From Lachnospiraceae bacterium (GTDB taxonomy: Bacteria > Bacillota > Clostridia > Lachnospirales > Lachnospiraceae), in assembly GCA_024698485.1 (NCBI GenBank), contig JAILRC010000023.1, forward strand, positions 1 through 56,289: 56,289 nucleotides of DNA. Direction: 5' to 3'. Under the pieces are notes generated by a model, which was given only the letters and a program-made list of their open reading frames with translations, did not search any database and had not been told where the DNA came from. Shown piece after piece: positions 17,481 to 25,342 of this stretch. Positions within the stretch are counted from its first letter, which is position 1; each line of letters starts with the position of its first letter. A program made the translations under genes and the position numbers.

Positions 17481-18664
17481 TGTTGAGTAAAATCGAATGG
17501 ATCGCAGAACGCGACAAAGCATGGAATGAGTATGCGGAGAGGGAGAGAAAGAATCCTGCCCGTCTTGATGAGATACAGAACAAAAGAATGGATTTCGGCG
17601 AAGTGACCATGAGATACGGCATCTCGGTCATCGGAGAGCCGGATGAGAAGGGCTATCCTCTTTACATCGCCATGCACGGCGGCGGCGGAAGCCCCACTCC
17701 CGACATCAACAACCAGCAATGGGAGCATATGGGCATATACTACAAGAACAGTGTCAAGAGAGGCGTCTATGTCAACACCAGAGGCGTCAGGGACACCTGG
17801 GACTGCCACGGCAATCCGGAATCCTTCCCTCTCTATGACCGACTCATCGAGAACATGATCCTGTTTTACAATGTGGATCCCAACAGAGTTTATTTCCTTG
17901 GCTTCTCCGCAGGAGGAGACGGTGTTTACATCTGTGCGCCCAGAATGGCCGACAGGCTTGCTGCGGCAAATATGTCTGCGGGACATCACAACGGGACCAG
18001 CGTATGGAACATGAGAAACACTCCCTTACAGCTTCAGGTGGGAGAACTGGACGGCGCATACGGCAGAAATCTGGTTACTGTGGACTATCAGGTGAAACTG
18101 GATGAGTATGCCCGGAAATACGGCGGATATGTCCACAATACATTCGTACACTTCGGAAAGCCTCATAATTTCTATGACAATCACGGCGATGAGCTTCAGG
18201 AAGTCATCAAGGATGTGTACAAATGGCATGATGAAGCAGAGACAAGCGATGAAAAGCCTGCCACTGTGAAAGCGGACACGGATGCCGTGCATTTCCTGGA
18301 CAGATATAAAAGAAACCCCTATCCCGAAAGGATCGTATGGGATCTCAAGAACCGTGCTCCCATGAGAAGGGTGGAGAGTTTTTACTGGCTCAGCTGCCCC
18401 AAGGATGTGCAGGAAGGCTTTATCGTTGCGGACATCGACAAAAAGAAGAACAAGATAACCATCCTTCCGGACACCACGGCCAAGGAATTTGACATCCTCT
18501 TGAACGACGACCTTCTGGATCTTGACGACATCGTAAGGATCGAGACTCCAAACGGAGGATTTGAAGGAAAGATCGAGAGAAAGAAAGAAGAGATACTTAA
18601 AACCTTAAACGAGCGCGGAGACAAGGATTACATCTTCAGTGCCCGCTATCATGTAAACATCTGA
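17480..18664 (+). CDS. Alpha/beta-hydrolase-fold protein, esterase/depolymerase-like
   Basis: A 394-residue cytoplasmic protein. The strand and oxyanion region YIAMHGGGGSP lies near residues 56-66, the nucleophile elbow GFSAGGDG holds Ser143, and a likely catalytic His lies in VHFGKPHNFYDNHGD near residue 230. The fold resembles PHB-depolymerase/feruloyl-esterase-type serine hydrolases. Residues about 260-394 form an extra C-terminal domain rich in short beta elements that I do not recognise. The ATG overlaps the stop codon of the transglutaminase-like gene (TAATG), so the two are translationally coupled and probably work together. Deacylation (for example O-acetyl groups) of imported glycan or glycopeptide is possible, but the substrate cannot be read from the sequence. 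Confidence 0.7.
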   Translation: MLSKIEWIAERDKAWNEYAERERKNPARLDEIQNKRMDFGEVTMRYGISVIGEPDEKGYPLYIAMHGGGGSPTPDINNQQWEHMGIYYKNSVKRGVYVNTRGVRDTWDCHGNPESFPLYDRLIENMILFYNVDPNRVYFLGFSAGGDGVYICAPRMADRLAAANMSAGHHNGTSVWNMRNTPLQLQVGELDGAYGRNLVTVDYQVKLDEYARKYGGYVHNTFVHFGKPHNFYDNHGDELQEVIKDVYKWHDEAETSDEKPATVKADTDAVHFLDRYKRNPYPERIVWDLKNRAPMRRVESFYWLSCPKDVQEGFIVADIDKKKNKITILPDTTAKEFDILLNDDLLDLDDIVRIETPNGGFEGKIERKKEEILKTLNERGDKDYIFSARYHVNI

Positions 18665-18675
18665 CGGGGGACAAA

Positions 18676-20661
18676 ATGAAAAAGACCTGTCTGAAAATTT
18701 TATTCCTGATGTTTGCCCTGTCGGTGATAGGTCTGGGAGGCTGTTCGCAAAAAGCGGAGAAGATCACTGCCACTCCCACAGCCACCCCCACACAAAGGGT
18801 CAAAGGAAAAGTCACTGCCACCCCTACAGCAGAAGTGAAGGAAGTCATAGAGGAACCTGAAGACGGCAAAATGCCCGTATTGTGGATCACCACCGAGACA
18901 AAAGAGGATGTGACCTCAAGAGATGAGTACATCAAGGGTACCATCAAGGCGGATTTTGCCAAGGAAAACTACTTTCTTCCGGAAACCGTGATAGACATAA
19001 GAGGCAGAGGCAACGGCACCTGGAATTTTGAAAAAAAGTCATACAAGATAAAATTCGAAGAGAAACTGAACCTCCTGAACGTGGGAGAGGGGAAGGCAAA
19101 GAAGTGGGTGCTCCTGGCCAACATGTGCGACCAGACCCTTCTGAGAAACTATGTGGCTCTTAATTTCGGAGCAAGCCTTCCGGGCATAGATTATATGCCT
19201 GCCTGCCGTTCTGTGGTGGTCTATCTGAACGGAGAATACAGAGGAGTTTATCTTCTCACCGAGCAGATAGAAGAGAAGAAACACAAAGTCAGACTTGATA
19301 TGAGCGATCTTGAGACTTCCACGGACATAGGTTATCTTTTTGAAATGTCTTATTATGCGGATGATGTGGTCTTCAACGCAGCCAACAGAAATTTCAAACT
19401 GAAGTCCGATCTTTCCCAGAATCCTTCTCTTGCATCGAAACAGCTTACTTACATCAGGGATTATGTGGAAGAGTGCTATACAGCAGTCAGATCCGGCAAA
19501 AAGGATGAGATCGAAAAACTCATAGACATCGATTCCCTGGTGGACACCTATCTTTTGGAAGAGACCATCAAGAATCTGGATTGCGGCTGGGATTCCTTCA
19601 ACATGTACAAGGATGCGGGAGGAAAGCTTTTCTTCGGACCTGCCTGGGATTTTGACCTTTCCCTGGGTAACGGAGACGAAGGAACGGAGTACCCCACGGA
19701 TTTCTATGCGGCTCTGAACCTTAAGGGACAGTCTAATCTCTGGTTCTTTAACTGCATGAAACAGAAATGGTTCAGGGAGATTGTGAGAGAGCACTGGAAC
19801 AGTCAGGAAGCACAGAGAAAGAATGCCGTCGGCATGCTTTTGGAAGAGGCTGAGGCCGGATATGACAGCTACTGCAGAAACTTTCAAAAATGGGATGTGC
19901 TCGGCACCAAGCAGAGCAGAGAGACTGCGGAGATCCTGAACCTAAAGACTTACAAAGAACATGTGGATTATCTTGTGAAATGGATGGAAACCCGTTTTGC
20001 ATGGCTGGATGAGCACATCAACGACGAAAGATTCCTGTCGGATGATTTTGTGGCCTGGGCTACGGACATGTGGAACGAGACTACGGGAGATTATGCGGTT
20101 GCGGAAAGCGGAGCGGCCATCCCGGATGCCACCCCCGAAAAGCCTTACGGTTCATCCGCTGTGATCCTCAATGCTCCCGCGGAACGTTTGGAAGGAAATT
20201 TCAAACTCCTGAACTGCTACATCAATGTGAGCAAGGCGAAGGCAAATGTGCCGGGATATACGGGAGAAGACTTCACAAATCTCTTTGACAACGACACCGG
20301 TACCAAGTACTGCACCTTCAGTTATACAAATTTCGACATCTCCTTCAGCCTGGACGAGCCGAGACTTGTGACGCATTACGCGCTTTTTACCGGAAATGAC
20401 ACCGCAAGCTATCCTGTGAGAAATCCCAACTCCTGGAAGCTTTATGCCTCCAACGATCCCAAGGCGGACAGGAACAATTCCTGGGTGCTGATATCGGATA
20501 TGTTCGACGGAGATGCACTGACCACGGCTTCCCGCCGGGGCACAGGTTTTGAGACCATTGCCGACAAGCCTTACATGTACTACCGTATAGTGTTTGAGAA
20601 CGGATATGACATGATGCAGCTTTCGGAACTCTGGTTACTTGAAAAAACAAAACAGCAATAA
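18676..20661 (+). CDS. CotH-kinase-like lipoprotein with C-terminal discoidin-type domain
   Basis: A 661-residue surface lipoprotein: hydrophobic leader, lipobox LGGC with Cys23, then a Thr/Pro-rich linker. Residues about 55-420 match the CotH family, with IRGRGNGTW, KKSYKIKF, the LLANMCDQTLLRN segment and WDFDLSLGN, a DxD-like motif in the position used for metal/ATP binding in CotH protein kinases. Residues about 510-655 look like an F5/8-type-C (discoidin/CBM32-like) beta-sandwich. It is the last gene of operon I, 11 bases after the hydrolase gene, preceded by GGGGGA. CotH was first known as a spore-coat kinase. Here the lipid anchor and sugar-binding-like domain suggest a cell-surface role in glycan or glycoprotein handling, which is inference. 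Confidence 0.8.
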   Translation: MKKTCLKILFLMFALSVIGLGGCSQKAEKITATPTATPTQRVKGKVTATPTAEVKEVIEEPEDGKMPVLWITTETKEDVTSRDEYIKGTIKADFAKENYFLPETVIDIRGRGNGTWNFEKKSYKIKFEEKLNLLNVGEGKAKKWVLLANMCDQTLLRNYVALNFGASLPGIDYMPACRSVVVYLNGEYRGVYLLTEQIEEKKHKVRLDMSDLETSTDIGYLFEMSYYADDVVFNAANRNFKLKSDLSQNPSLASKQLTYIRDYVEECYTAVRSGKKDEIEKLIDIDSLVDTYLLEETIKNLDCGWDSFNMYKDAGGKLFFGPAWDFDLSLGNGDEGTEYPTDFYAALNLKGQSNLWFFNCMKQKWFREIVREHWNSQEAQRKNAVGMLLEEAEAGYDSYCRNFQKWDVLGTKQSRETAEILNLKTYKEHVDYLVKWMETRFAWLDEHINDERFLSDDFVAWATDMWNETTGDYAVAESGAAIPDATPEKPYGSSAVILNAPAERLEGNFKLLNCYINVSKAKANVPGYTGEDFTNLFDNDTGTKYCTFSYTNFDISFSLDEPRLVTHYALFTGNDTASYPVRNPNSWKLYASNDPKADRNNSWVLISDMFDGDALTTASRRGTGFETIADKPYMYYRIVFENGYDMMQLSELWLLEKTKQQ

Positions 20662-20665
20662 AAAT

Positions 20666-20696
20666 AGAGCAGCTGTAACGGCTGCTCTGATTTTTT
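20666..20696. terminator. Bidirectional terminator between operon I and the regulator gene
   Basis: AGAGCAGC (20666-20673) pairs with GCTGCTCT (20681-20688). The plus strand continues GATTTTTT and the minus strand continues ATTTTTATT. The plus T-tract overlaps the LacI stop codon. Confidence 0.8.
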
Positions 20697-21840
20697 AGCA
20701 ATCTGTGGAATGACGGAAGATGACTTCGGAACAGAGATATATGATCTCATTGCATGCCTTGGGATTACGGATCCTGTACATGAGCTGATGCATGAGTCTG
20801 AGTCCCAGTTCATCGTTGTGGACCTGAACGGTGGTGAGATCGAAGTATCCGAAGTACTCGGGGTTTCCGTCGAAGCCGGAGATGAGTATGTCCTCCGGAA
20901 CCGAAAGGCTCCGGGATGTGAGATCCTTGTAAACTATGCTTGCAACGAAGTCACTTACGCAAACGAAAACTTCGGGAAGCTCTTTTATGGAATCTATGAA
21001 GGCATGGATCTCTTCATAGTAGGTGTTGGTGCCGATGGAACCTGTAAGACAGCAATCTTTGAGGAGGGGGAGATTGTATTTCTCCAGTGAGTGAAGAAAA
21101 CCGTAATAGCGCTCGTAGTTTGTCTGGGCATATTCGATATCTCCGATGAAACCGAAACGTTTCTTGCCTTTCTCCGCCAGAGTGTCAACGATCTCGCCGA
21201 TGCCGGAACGGCCTTCGATGAGGATCAGATCGCCGTTCAGTTTTCTGTAGGGGAACTTTGTTACCGTATCCATGAAGACCTTGGGGATGGGGAGAGCGGA
21301 GAGTTTGCCCAAAAGTTCCTCACTGTACACGTTCAGCACTATCATGCCCTGGACCGTACCGTTAGTGAGTACGGAAGGAAGCTCATAGTCGTTTTCGATG
21401 TTGTCGGAAGGAAGATAGGTGTACATGAGATTAACGCCCAGAGAAGATGCTTCTTTTGCTATTTCGTGGATGATGCTCATCCAGAATACCGAAGTTTCGG
21501 GACGGGACACGGTGACTGAGATGGTGAGTTTCTGATCGGCCGCCGGACGGGTCCGGAAAAGAATGGAAGCGTCGGGAGGATTGCCTTCGCCGGCGGTGTT
21601 TTCCGAAGGGGGTTCTTCGATCGGCATCTGTTCGGAGAGATATTCTTCCGACTGAGCCAGGAGTTTGTCATACAGGTTCCTGACGTTTTCGGGAACTCTG
21701 TATTTTAACCGGATGGCTGTTTCTATGACTTCTTTTCTGGTGCTGTCCGAAACTCCTTCCCGCATGGTCATTACTTTCCAGACAGTAACGCGGGAAATGT
21801 CCAGTTCGTCCGCAATGTCCTGCATTGTGATCTTTCTCAT
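20695..21840 (-). CDS. LacI-family transcriptional regulator
   Basis: A 381-residue LacI/GalR-type repressor, longer than the usual 330-345. The helix-turn-helix lies at residues 3-25, with recognition helix S-R-V-T-V-W-K-V-M. The usual Ser after T-V is replaced by Trp, which may shift operator preference. The hinge YRVPENVRNL follows near 49-58, and then an acidic, Pro-rich insertion of about 40 residues (60-102) separates the hinge from the periplasmic-binding-protein-like effector core (about 108-381). It is encoded in the middle of the locus on the opposite strand, 19 bases after the CBM9-like gene. Ribosome binding site GAGGAGAG. It is the likely binder of the TGTTAACA-type sites at 9276, 9362, 23058, 27377 and 27505; the inducer is probably a mono- or disaccharide from the imported glycan. 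Confidence 0.88.
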   Translation of the reverse strand: MRKITMQDIADELDISRVTVWKVMTMREGVSDSTRKEVIETAIRLKYRVPENVRNLYDKLLAQSEEYLSEQMPIEEPPSENTAGEGNPPDASILFRTRPAADQKLTISVTVSRPETSVFWMSIIHEIAKEASSLGVNLMYTYLPSDNIENDYELPSVLTNGTVQGMIVLNVYSEELLGKLSALPIPKVFMDTVTKFPYRKLNGDLILIEGRSGIGEIVDTLAEKGKKRFGFIGDIEYAQTNYERYYGFLHSLEKYNLPLLKDCCLTGSIGTNTYYEEIHAFIDSIKELPEVFVCVSDFVASIVYKDLTSRSLSVPEDILISGFDGNPEYFGYFDLTTVQVHNDELGLRLMHQLMYRIRNPKACNEIIYLCSEVIFRHSTDC

Positions 21841-21859
21841 ACTCTCTCCTCTGAATTGC

Positions 21860-22921
21860 CTATATTGACGTCACCCTGCCGTCGGCAAATATTGTAATGC
21901 ATTTACGATCCGATGATGTACCGTTATAAACCGAGATCTCGAAGAAATGATCCGTCACCTGAAGTTTGTAATCCAGAGCCTTTACGGATCTGTTCTCTTC
22001 ACAGGGGGAATATTCTTTTAAGATATCCGTAAGAACCTTAAGGTCGTCGGTGTAGCGGTCATGGAGCTCTTTATGGATCTGCTCCGCATAGTAAAGCTTT
22101 CTGAGTTCCCATTTAACGAGTTCTTCTTCGGGAACGGTGAAGTGGGAATTTTCATTCTCTGCGAAAACCAGGAAGCCCCAAAGTTCGGGATAGTGGATGT
22201 TGATCACTCCTGTGGGAGCCCAAACCCAGTTGTCTTCGGGAAGGGGCAGATCCGAGTCGGGACGTTTCCTCTTCTCGATCTTTCCGTTAACTTCGTCCAC
22301 GGTCCACTGTACTCTTGAAAAGTTCAGTCTGTAGTACTCTCCGGTACGTGGCTTGCGGCTTTCGGGAGTGCATTCGCAGACAGCGGCGAAGGGGATCACC
22401 ACTTCCACCGACCAGGAATTGTTGTCTTTTGAAAGGGAGCCGAGAGTTCCGTTTATGTGAACCGCCGTCCGTAAACCGTGCATATCATAGCAGTTCACCG
22501 GCTTTCCGCTGTCTCTGTATGCCTTTGTGAGAAGCAGATCCCAAACTGTGTTAAGGGCGTTCATTTCATATTCGTAATAGCCCTGGGTATCGGAATCAGG
22601 GTCGATGAAGATCTCGAAATCATTGTCGCGGAAGATCACGCTGTCCCTTTCGGTCTGATAGGCCCATATCTCGTTGCCCTTAAGAAGAGCGGCGATGTAA
22701 AGGTTATCTTCGTCCCATTGCATCTTGGCATAGGTCACAAAACGGGGGAGAGGACGGATGTCACCCTCGATATCCACGAAATTGTCGGTAAATGGAACAT
22801 CTTTCCAAAAGTCTTTTTCAATATTTCCGTCAAGAACGAAATTTTTGGCCCTTTTTGGACAAATGTAGATCGGAGGGTTAAATCCCACAGCCGGAATGGG
22901 AATCTTTGGCGCTATTTTCAT
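21860..22921 (-). CDS. CBM9/DOMON-like carbohydrate-binding protein without signal peptide
   Basis: A 353-residue protein whose residues about 25-245 resemble family 9 carbohydrate-binding modules: FVLDGNIEKDFWKDVPFTDNF at the start, VTYAKMQWDEDNLYIAALL, the acidic DNDFEIFIDPDSDTQGYYEYEMNA-type core split over residues 95-118, and SWSVEVVIPFAAV. The remaining 110 residues are mostly helical and end in a short beta segment. No signal peptide or anchor is visible, so it appears cytoplasmic. It is first in a two-gene leftward operon with the LacI regulator and divergent from GH3/GH20. The role is unclear: proteins of this type are common in glycan loci, and buffering or presenting intracellular oligosaccharide is possible. 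Confidence 0.75.
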   Translation of the reverse strand: MKIAPKIPIPAVGFNPPIYICPKRAKNFVLDGNIEKDFWKDVPFTDNFVDIEGDIRPLPRFVTYAKMQWDEDNLYIAALLKGNEIWAYQTERDSVIFRDNDFEIFIDPDSDTQGYYEYEMNALNTVWDLLLTKAYRDSGKPVNCYDMHGLRTAVHINGTLGSLSKDNNSWSVEVVIPFAAVCECTPESRKPRTGEYYRLNFSRVQWTVDEVNGKIEKRKRPDSDLPLPEDNWVWAPTGVINIHYPELWGFLVFAENENSHFTVPEEELVKWELRKLYYAEQIHKELHDRYTDDLKVLTDILKEYSPCEENRSVKALDYKLQVTDHFFEISVYNGTSSDRKCITIFADGRVTSI

Positions 22922-22963
22922 GTTTCAAACTCCTGATTAAATTTTCAGATTATTTTCTGCCCC

Positions 22964-22992
22964 ATTATATCATTTAAATATTAAAACGGCAA
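22964..22992 (-). promoter_or_regulatory. Promoter of the CBM9-like/LacI operon
   Basis: On the minus strand TTGCCG (22987-22992), 17 bases, TATAAT (22964-22969). TTAACA-type half-sites lie just upstream (around 23000), shared with the divergent GH3 promoter, so autoregulation is plausible. Confidence 0.65.
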
Positions 22993-23025
22993 CATTTTAT
23001 TAACATTTTTTATTAATATTTACGT

Positions 23026-23054
23026 TTGACATGAGGAAATGTTAAGGGTAAAAT
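23026..23054 (+). promoter_or_regulatory. Promoter of operon II (GH3-GH20)
   Basis: A perfect TTGACA (23026-23031), 17 bases, TAAAAT (23049-23054). A TGTTAA half-site lies in the spacer (23040-23045). The expected start falls inside the palindrome at 23055-23070. Confidence 0.75.
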
Positions 23055-23070
23055 ATTAACATATGTTGAT
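23055..23070. promoter_or_regulatory. Putative LacI-family operator at the GH3 start site
   Basis: ATTAACATATGTTGAT: a perfect AACATATGTT core (23058-23067) extended to 16 bp with one mismatch, placed directly after the -10 element. The half-site TTAACA/TGTTAA matches those near the other two catabolic promoters. Confidence 0.55.
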
Positions 23071-23102
23071 TCGATTTACGGATATTCTTTAAAGGAGTAC
23101 CT

Positions 23103-25331
23103 ATGAAAGATGTAAACGAAATAATCTCCGATGAGAATGAGAAACCCGAAAAGCGTGCAAAAGCCCTGCTTTCACTCATGACTTTAAAGGAAAAGGTCGG
23201 GCAGCTGAACCAGCATCTTTACGGTTTTAATATTTTTAAACGTAAGGGAGATGAATTCGAACTTACGGAGGAATTCCAGAAAGAAGTGGATGAATTCGGC
23301 GGAATAGGAGTTCTTTACGGGCTTTACAGAGCAGATCCCTGGTCCGGGAAGACTGCAGAGAACGGTATCACTGCGGAACTGGCTCCGAGAGCCTACAACA
23401 CCGTCCAGCATTATGTGATGGAACATTCAAGACTCCACATTCCTATGCTGGTGAGCACCGAGTGCCCTCATGGACATCAGGCTCTGGATTCGGGGCTTCT
23501 TCCTGTTAATCTTGCCACAGGTGCCACATTTGACGGTGAACTTTGCAGGAAAGCCTTCAAGGCTTGCGGCAGGCAGCTTAAGGACATGAATGCGGATCTT
23601 GCTCTGATGTCGGTTCTTGATGTCTGCAGGGATCCCAGATGGGGAAGGAGCGAAGAGTGTTTTTCCGAAGACCCGTATCTCTGTTCTGTAATGGCGGAAA
23701 ATGCCATTAAGGGTATGAGATCATCGGGAGTGGCTACGGTGGCAAAACATCTCTGCGCTCAGGGTGAGACCACAGGAGGCATCAATGCCAGCGCTGCCTT
23801 GATCGGCGAAAGGGAGTTGAGAGAGATACATCTTCCGCCTGTAAAAGCTGCGGTGAAGGCCGGGACCGATGCGGTGATGGCGGCTTACAACGAGATCGAC
23901 GGTGTTTACTGCCATGCCAACGATAGACTCTTAAACGGTATTCTCAGAAATGAATACGGTTTTCAAGGCTTTGTAATGGCTGACGGATGTGCTGTCGATG
24001 CTCTGACAGGTATGACGGGAGATACTGAAAAGTCTGCTGCGCTGGCTCTTTCATCCGGAGTGGATGTGAGCCTTTGGGACAAGGCATTTACCACACTTGC
24101 GGAAGCTTGCGAACGGGGACTTGTGAGTGAAAGGGCCATCGACAGGGCGGTTCTGAGAGTTCTGACCCTTAAATTTAAGCGTGGGCTTTTTGAAAAGCCT
24201 TACATAGAGAAGAAAGTTAATAAAGCCGAATACTATGACATCCATAACCTTTCGGAACGGATGGCGGAGGAATCGGTGGTATGTCTCAAAAACAGCGGCA
24301 TTCTTCCTTTGAAGAAATGTAAAGTCCTGGTTACGGGACCCAATGCCCATGACATATACAGACAGTCCGGAGACTATACACCGCCCATAGACAAGGGTTC
24401 TTCCCGCACGGTCCTTGAAGGATTAAGGGAGTATCTTGGGGAGAACAACACCGTATATGCGCCGGGATGCGGACTCTTTGAAGCGGATGAAAAAATGTGT
24501 GCCGAGGCTGTAAAAAAGGCTTCGGAATGTGACGTCATCATCGCTGTCATGGGAGGATCTTCATCCAGATATGAAAGTGTGAGATATGATACCAACGGCG
24601 CCGCTCTTAAAGATGACAGGATCTCCATGGATTGCGGTGAAGGAAGGGATGTGGCTGACTTAAGACTTCCGAAAGCCCAGACTGCCTTCGTCCGTGAACT
24701 TAAAAAATGCGGTAAACCCGTGGTAACCGTCGTGATATCCGGAAGACCTTACGGCATCGGAGAGGTGGCGGCAGAAAGTGATGCCCTACTGCAGTGTTTC
24801 TATCCCGGACCCTACGGAGGAAAGGCTCTCGGCAGAGTGATCTTCGGAGAATGCGACGTTACGGGAAGACTTCCCGTGTCTGTTCCCGAAAGCAGCGAAA
24901 GCCTTCCCTGTTACTACAACTCCAAAAACTCCTACGGAAAAGAAAGCTACGCCGATGAAAAAGGAAAAGTCCTTTACGGTTTCGGAGCGGGGCTTTCCTA
25001 CACGGAATTTGAATTTAAGGACATAGAAGTCTGCAAAGACAGGATCGTGTTTAAAGTTAAAAATACGGGAAAGCGTCACGGAACTACGGTTCCCATGCTG
25101 TTTTTGAAAAACAGGGAGACGGAAGCGACGGCCAGAGTGTCGGAACTTAAATGGTTCAAACGCCTGTCTCTTGAAGCGGGAGAAGAAGAGGAAGTATCCG
25201 CAAAACTTGATAGGGATACATTTAAAACCTATGACAGGAACATGCGCTTTGTAACGGAACCCGGCGTTACGGAATGGACACTTAAAGACGGGGACAGGAT
25301 CATTGCACAAGGCAATGTTGCAAGAAGATGA
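23103..25331 (+). CDS. GH3 beta-glycosidase
   Basis: Family 3 retaining beta-glycosidase of 742 residues, cytoplasmic. The N-terminal barrel contains ECPHGHQ, DPRWGRSEECFSEDP, the KHL motif near 216 and the nucleophile in VMADG (Asp294). A (alpha/beta)6 sandwich domain follows (about 400-600) and then a fibronectin-III-like C-terminal domain (about 640-740). GH3 covers beta-glucosidases, beta-xylosidases and others; the nucleophile neighbourhood (ADGCAVD rather than SDW/SDY) does not settle the substrate. In this locus a beta-xylose or beta-glucoside decoration is possible. Start preceded by AAAGGAG. Coupled to GH20 by an ATGA overlap or near overlap. Confidence 0.9.
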   Translation: MKDVNEIISDENEKPEKRAKALLSLMTLKEKVGQLNQHLYGFNIFKRKGDEFELTEEFQKEVDEFGGIGVLYGLYRADPWSGKTAENGITAELAPRAYNTVQHYVMEHSRLHIPMLVSTECPHGHQALDSGLLPVNLATGATFDGELCRKAFKACGRQLKDMNADLALMSVLDVCRDPRWGRSEECFSEDPYLCSVMAENAIKGMRSSGVATVAKHLCAQGETTGGINASAALIGERELREIHLPPVKAAVKAGTDAVMAAYNEIDGVYCHANDRLLNGILRNEYGFQGFVMADGCAVDALTGMTGDTEKSAALALSSGVDVSLWDKAFTTLAEACERGLVSERAIDRAVLRVLTLKFKRGLFEKPYIEKKVNKAEYYDIHNLSERMAEESVVCLKNSGILPLKKCKVLVTGPNAHDIYRQSGDYTPPIDKGSSRTVLEGLREYLGENNTVYAPGCGLFEADEKMCAEAVKKASECDVIIAVMGGSSSRYESVRYDTNGAALKDDRISMDCGEGRDVADLRLPKAQTAFVRELKKCGKPVVTVVISGRPYGIGEVAAESDALLQCFYPGPYGGKALGRVIFGECDVTGRLPVSVPESSESLPCYYNSKNSYGKESYADEKGKVLYGFGAGLSYTEFEFKDIEVCKDRIVFKVKNTGKRHGTTVPMLFLKNRETEATARVSELKWFKRLSLEAGEEEEVSAKLDRDTFKTYDRNMRFVTEPGVTEWTLKDGDRIIAQGNVARR

Positions 25332-25342
25332 GGAGACAAAAT

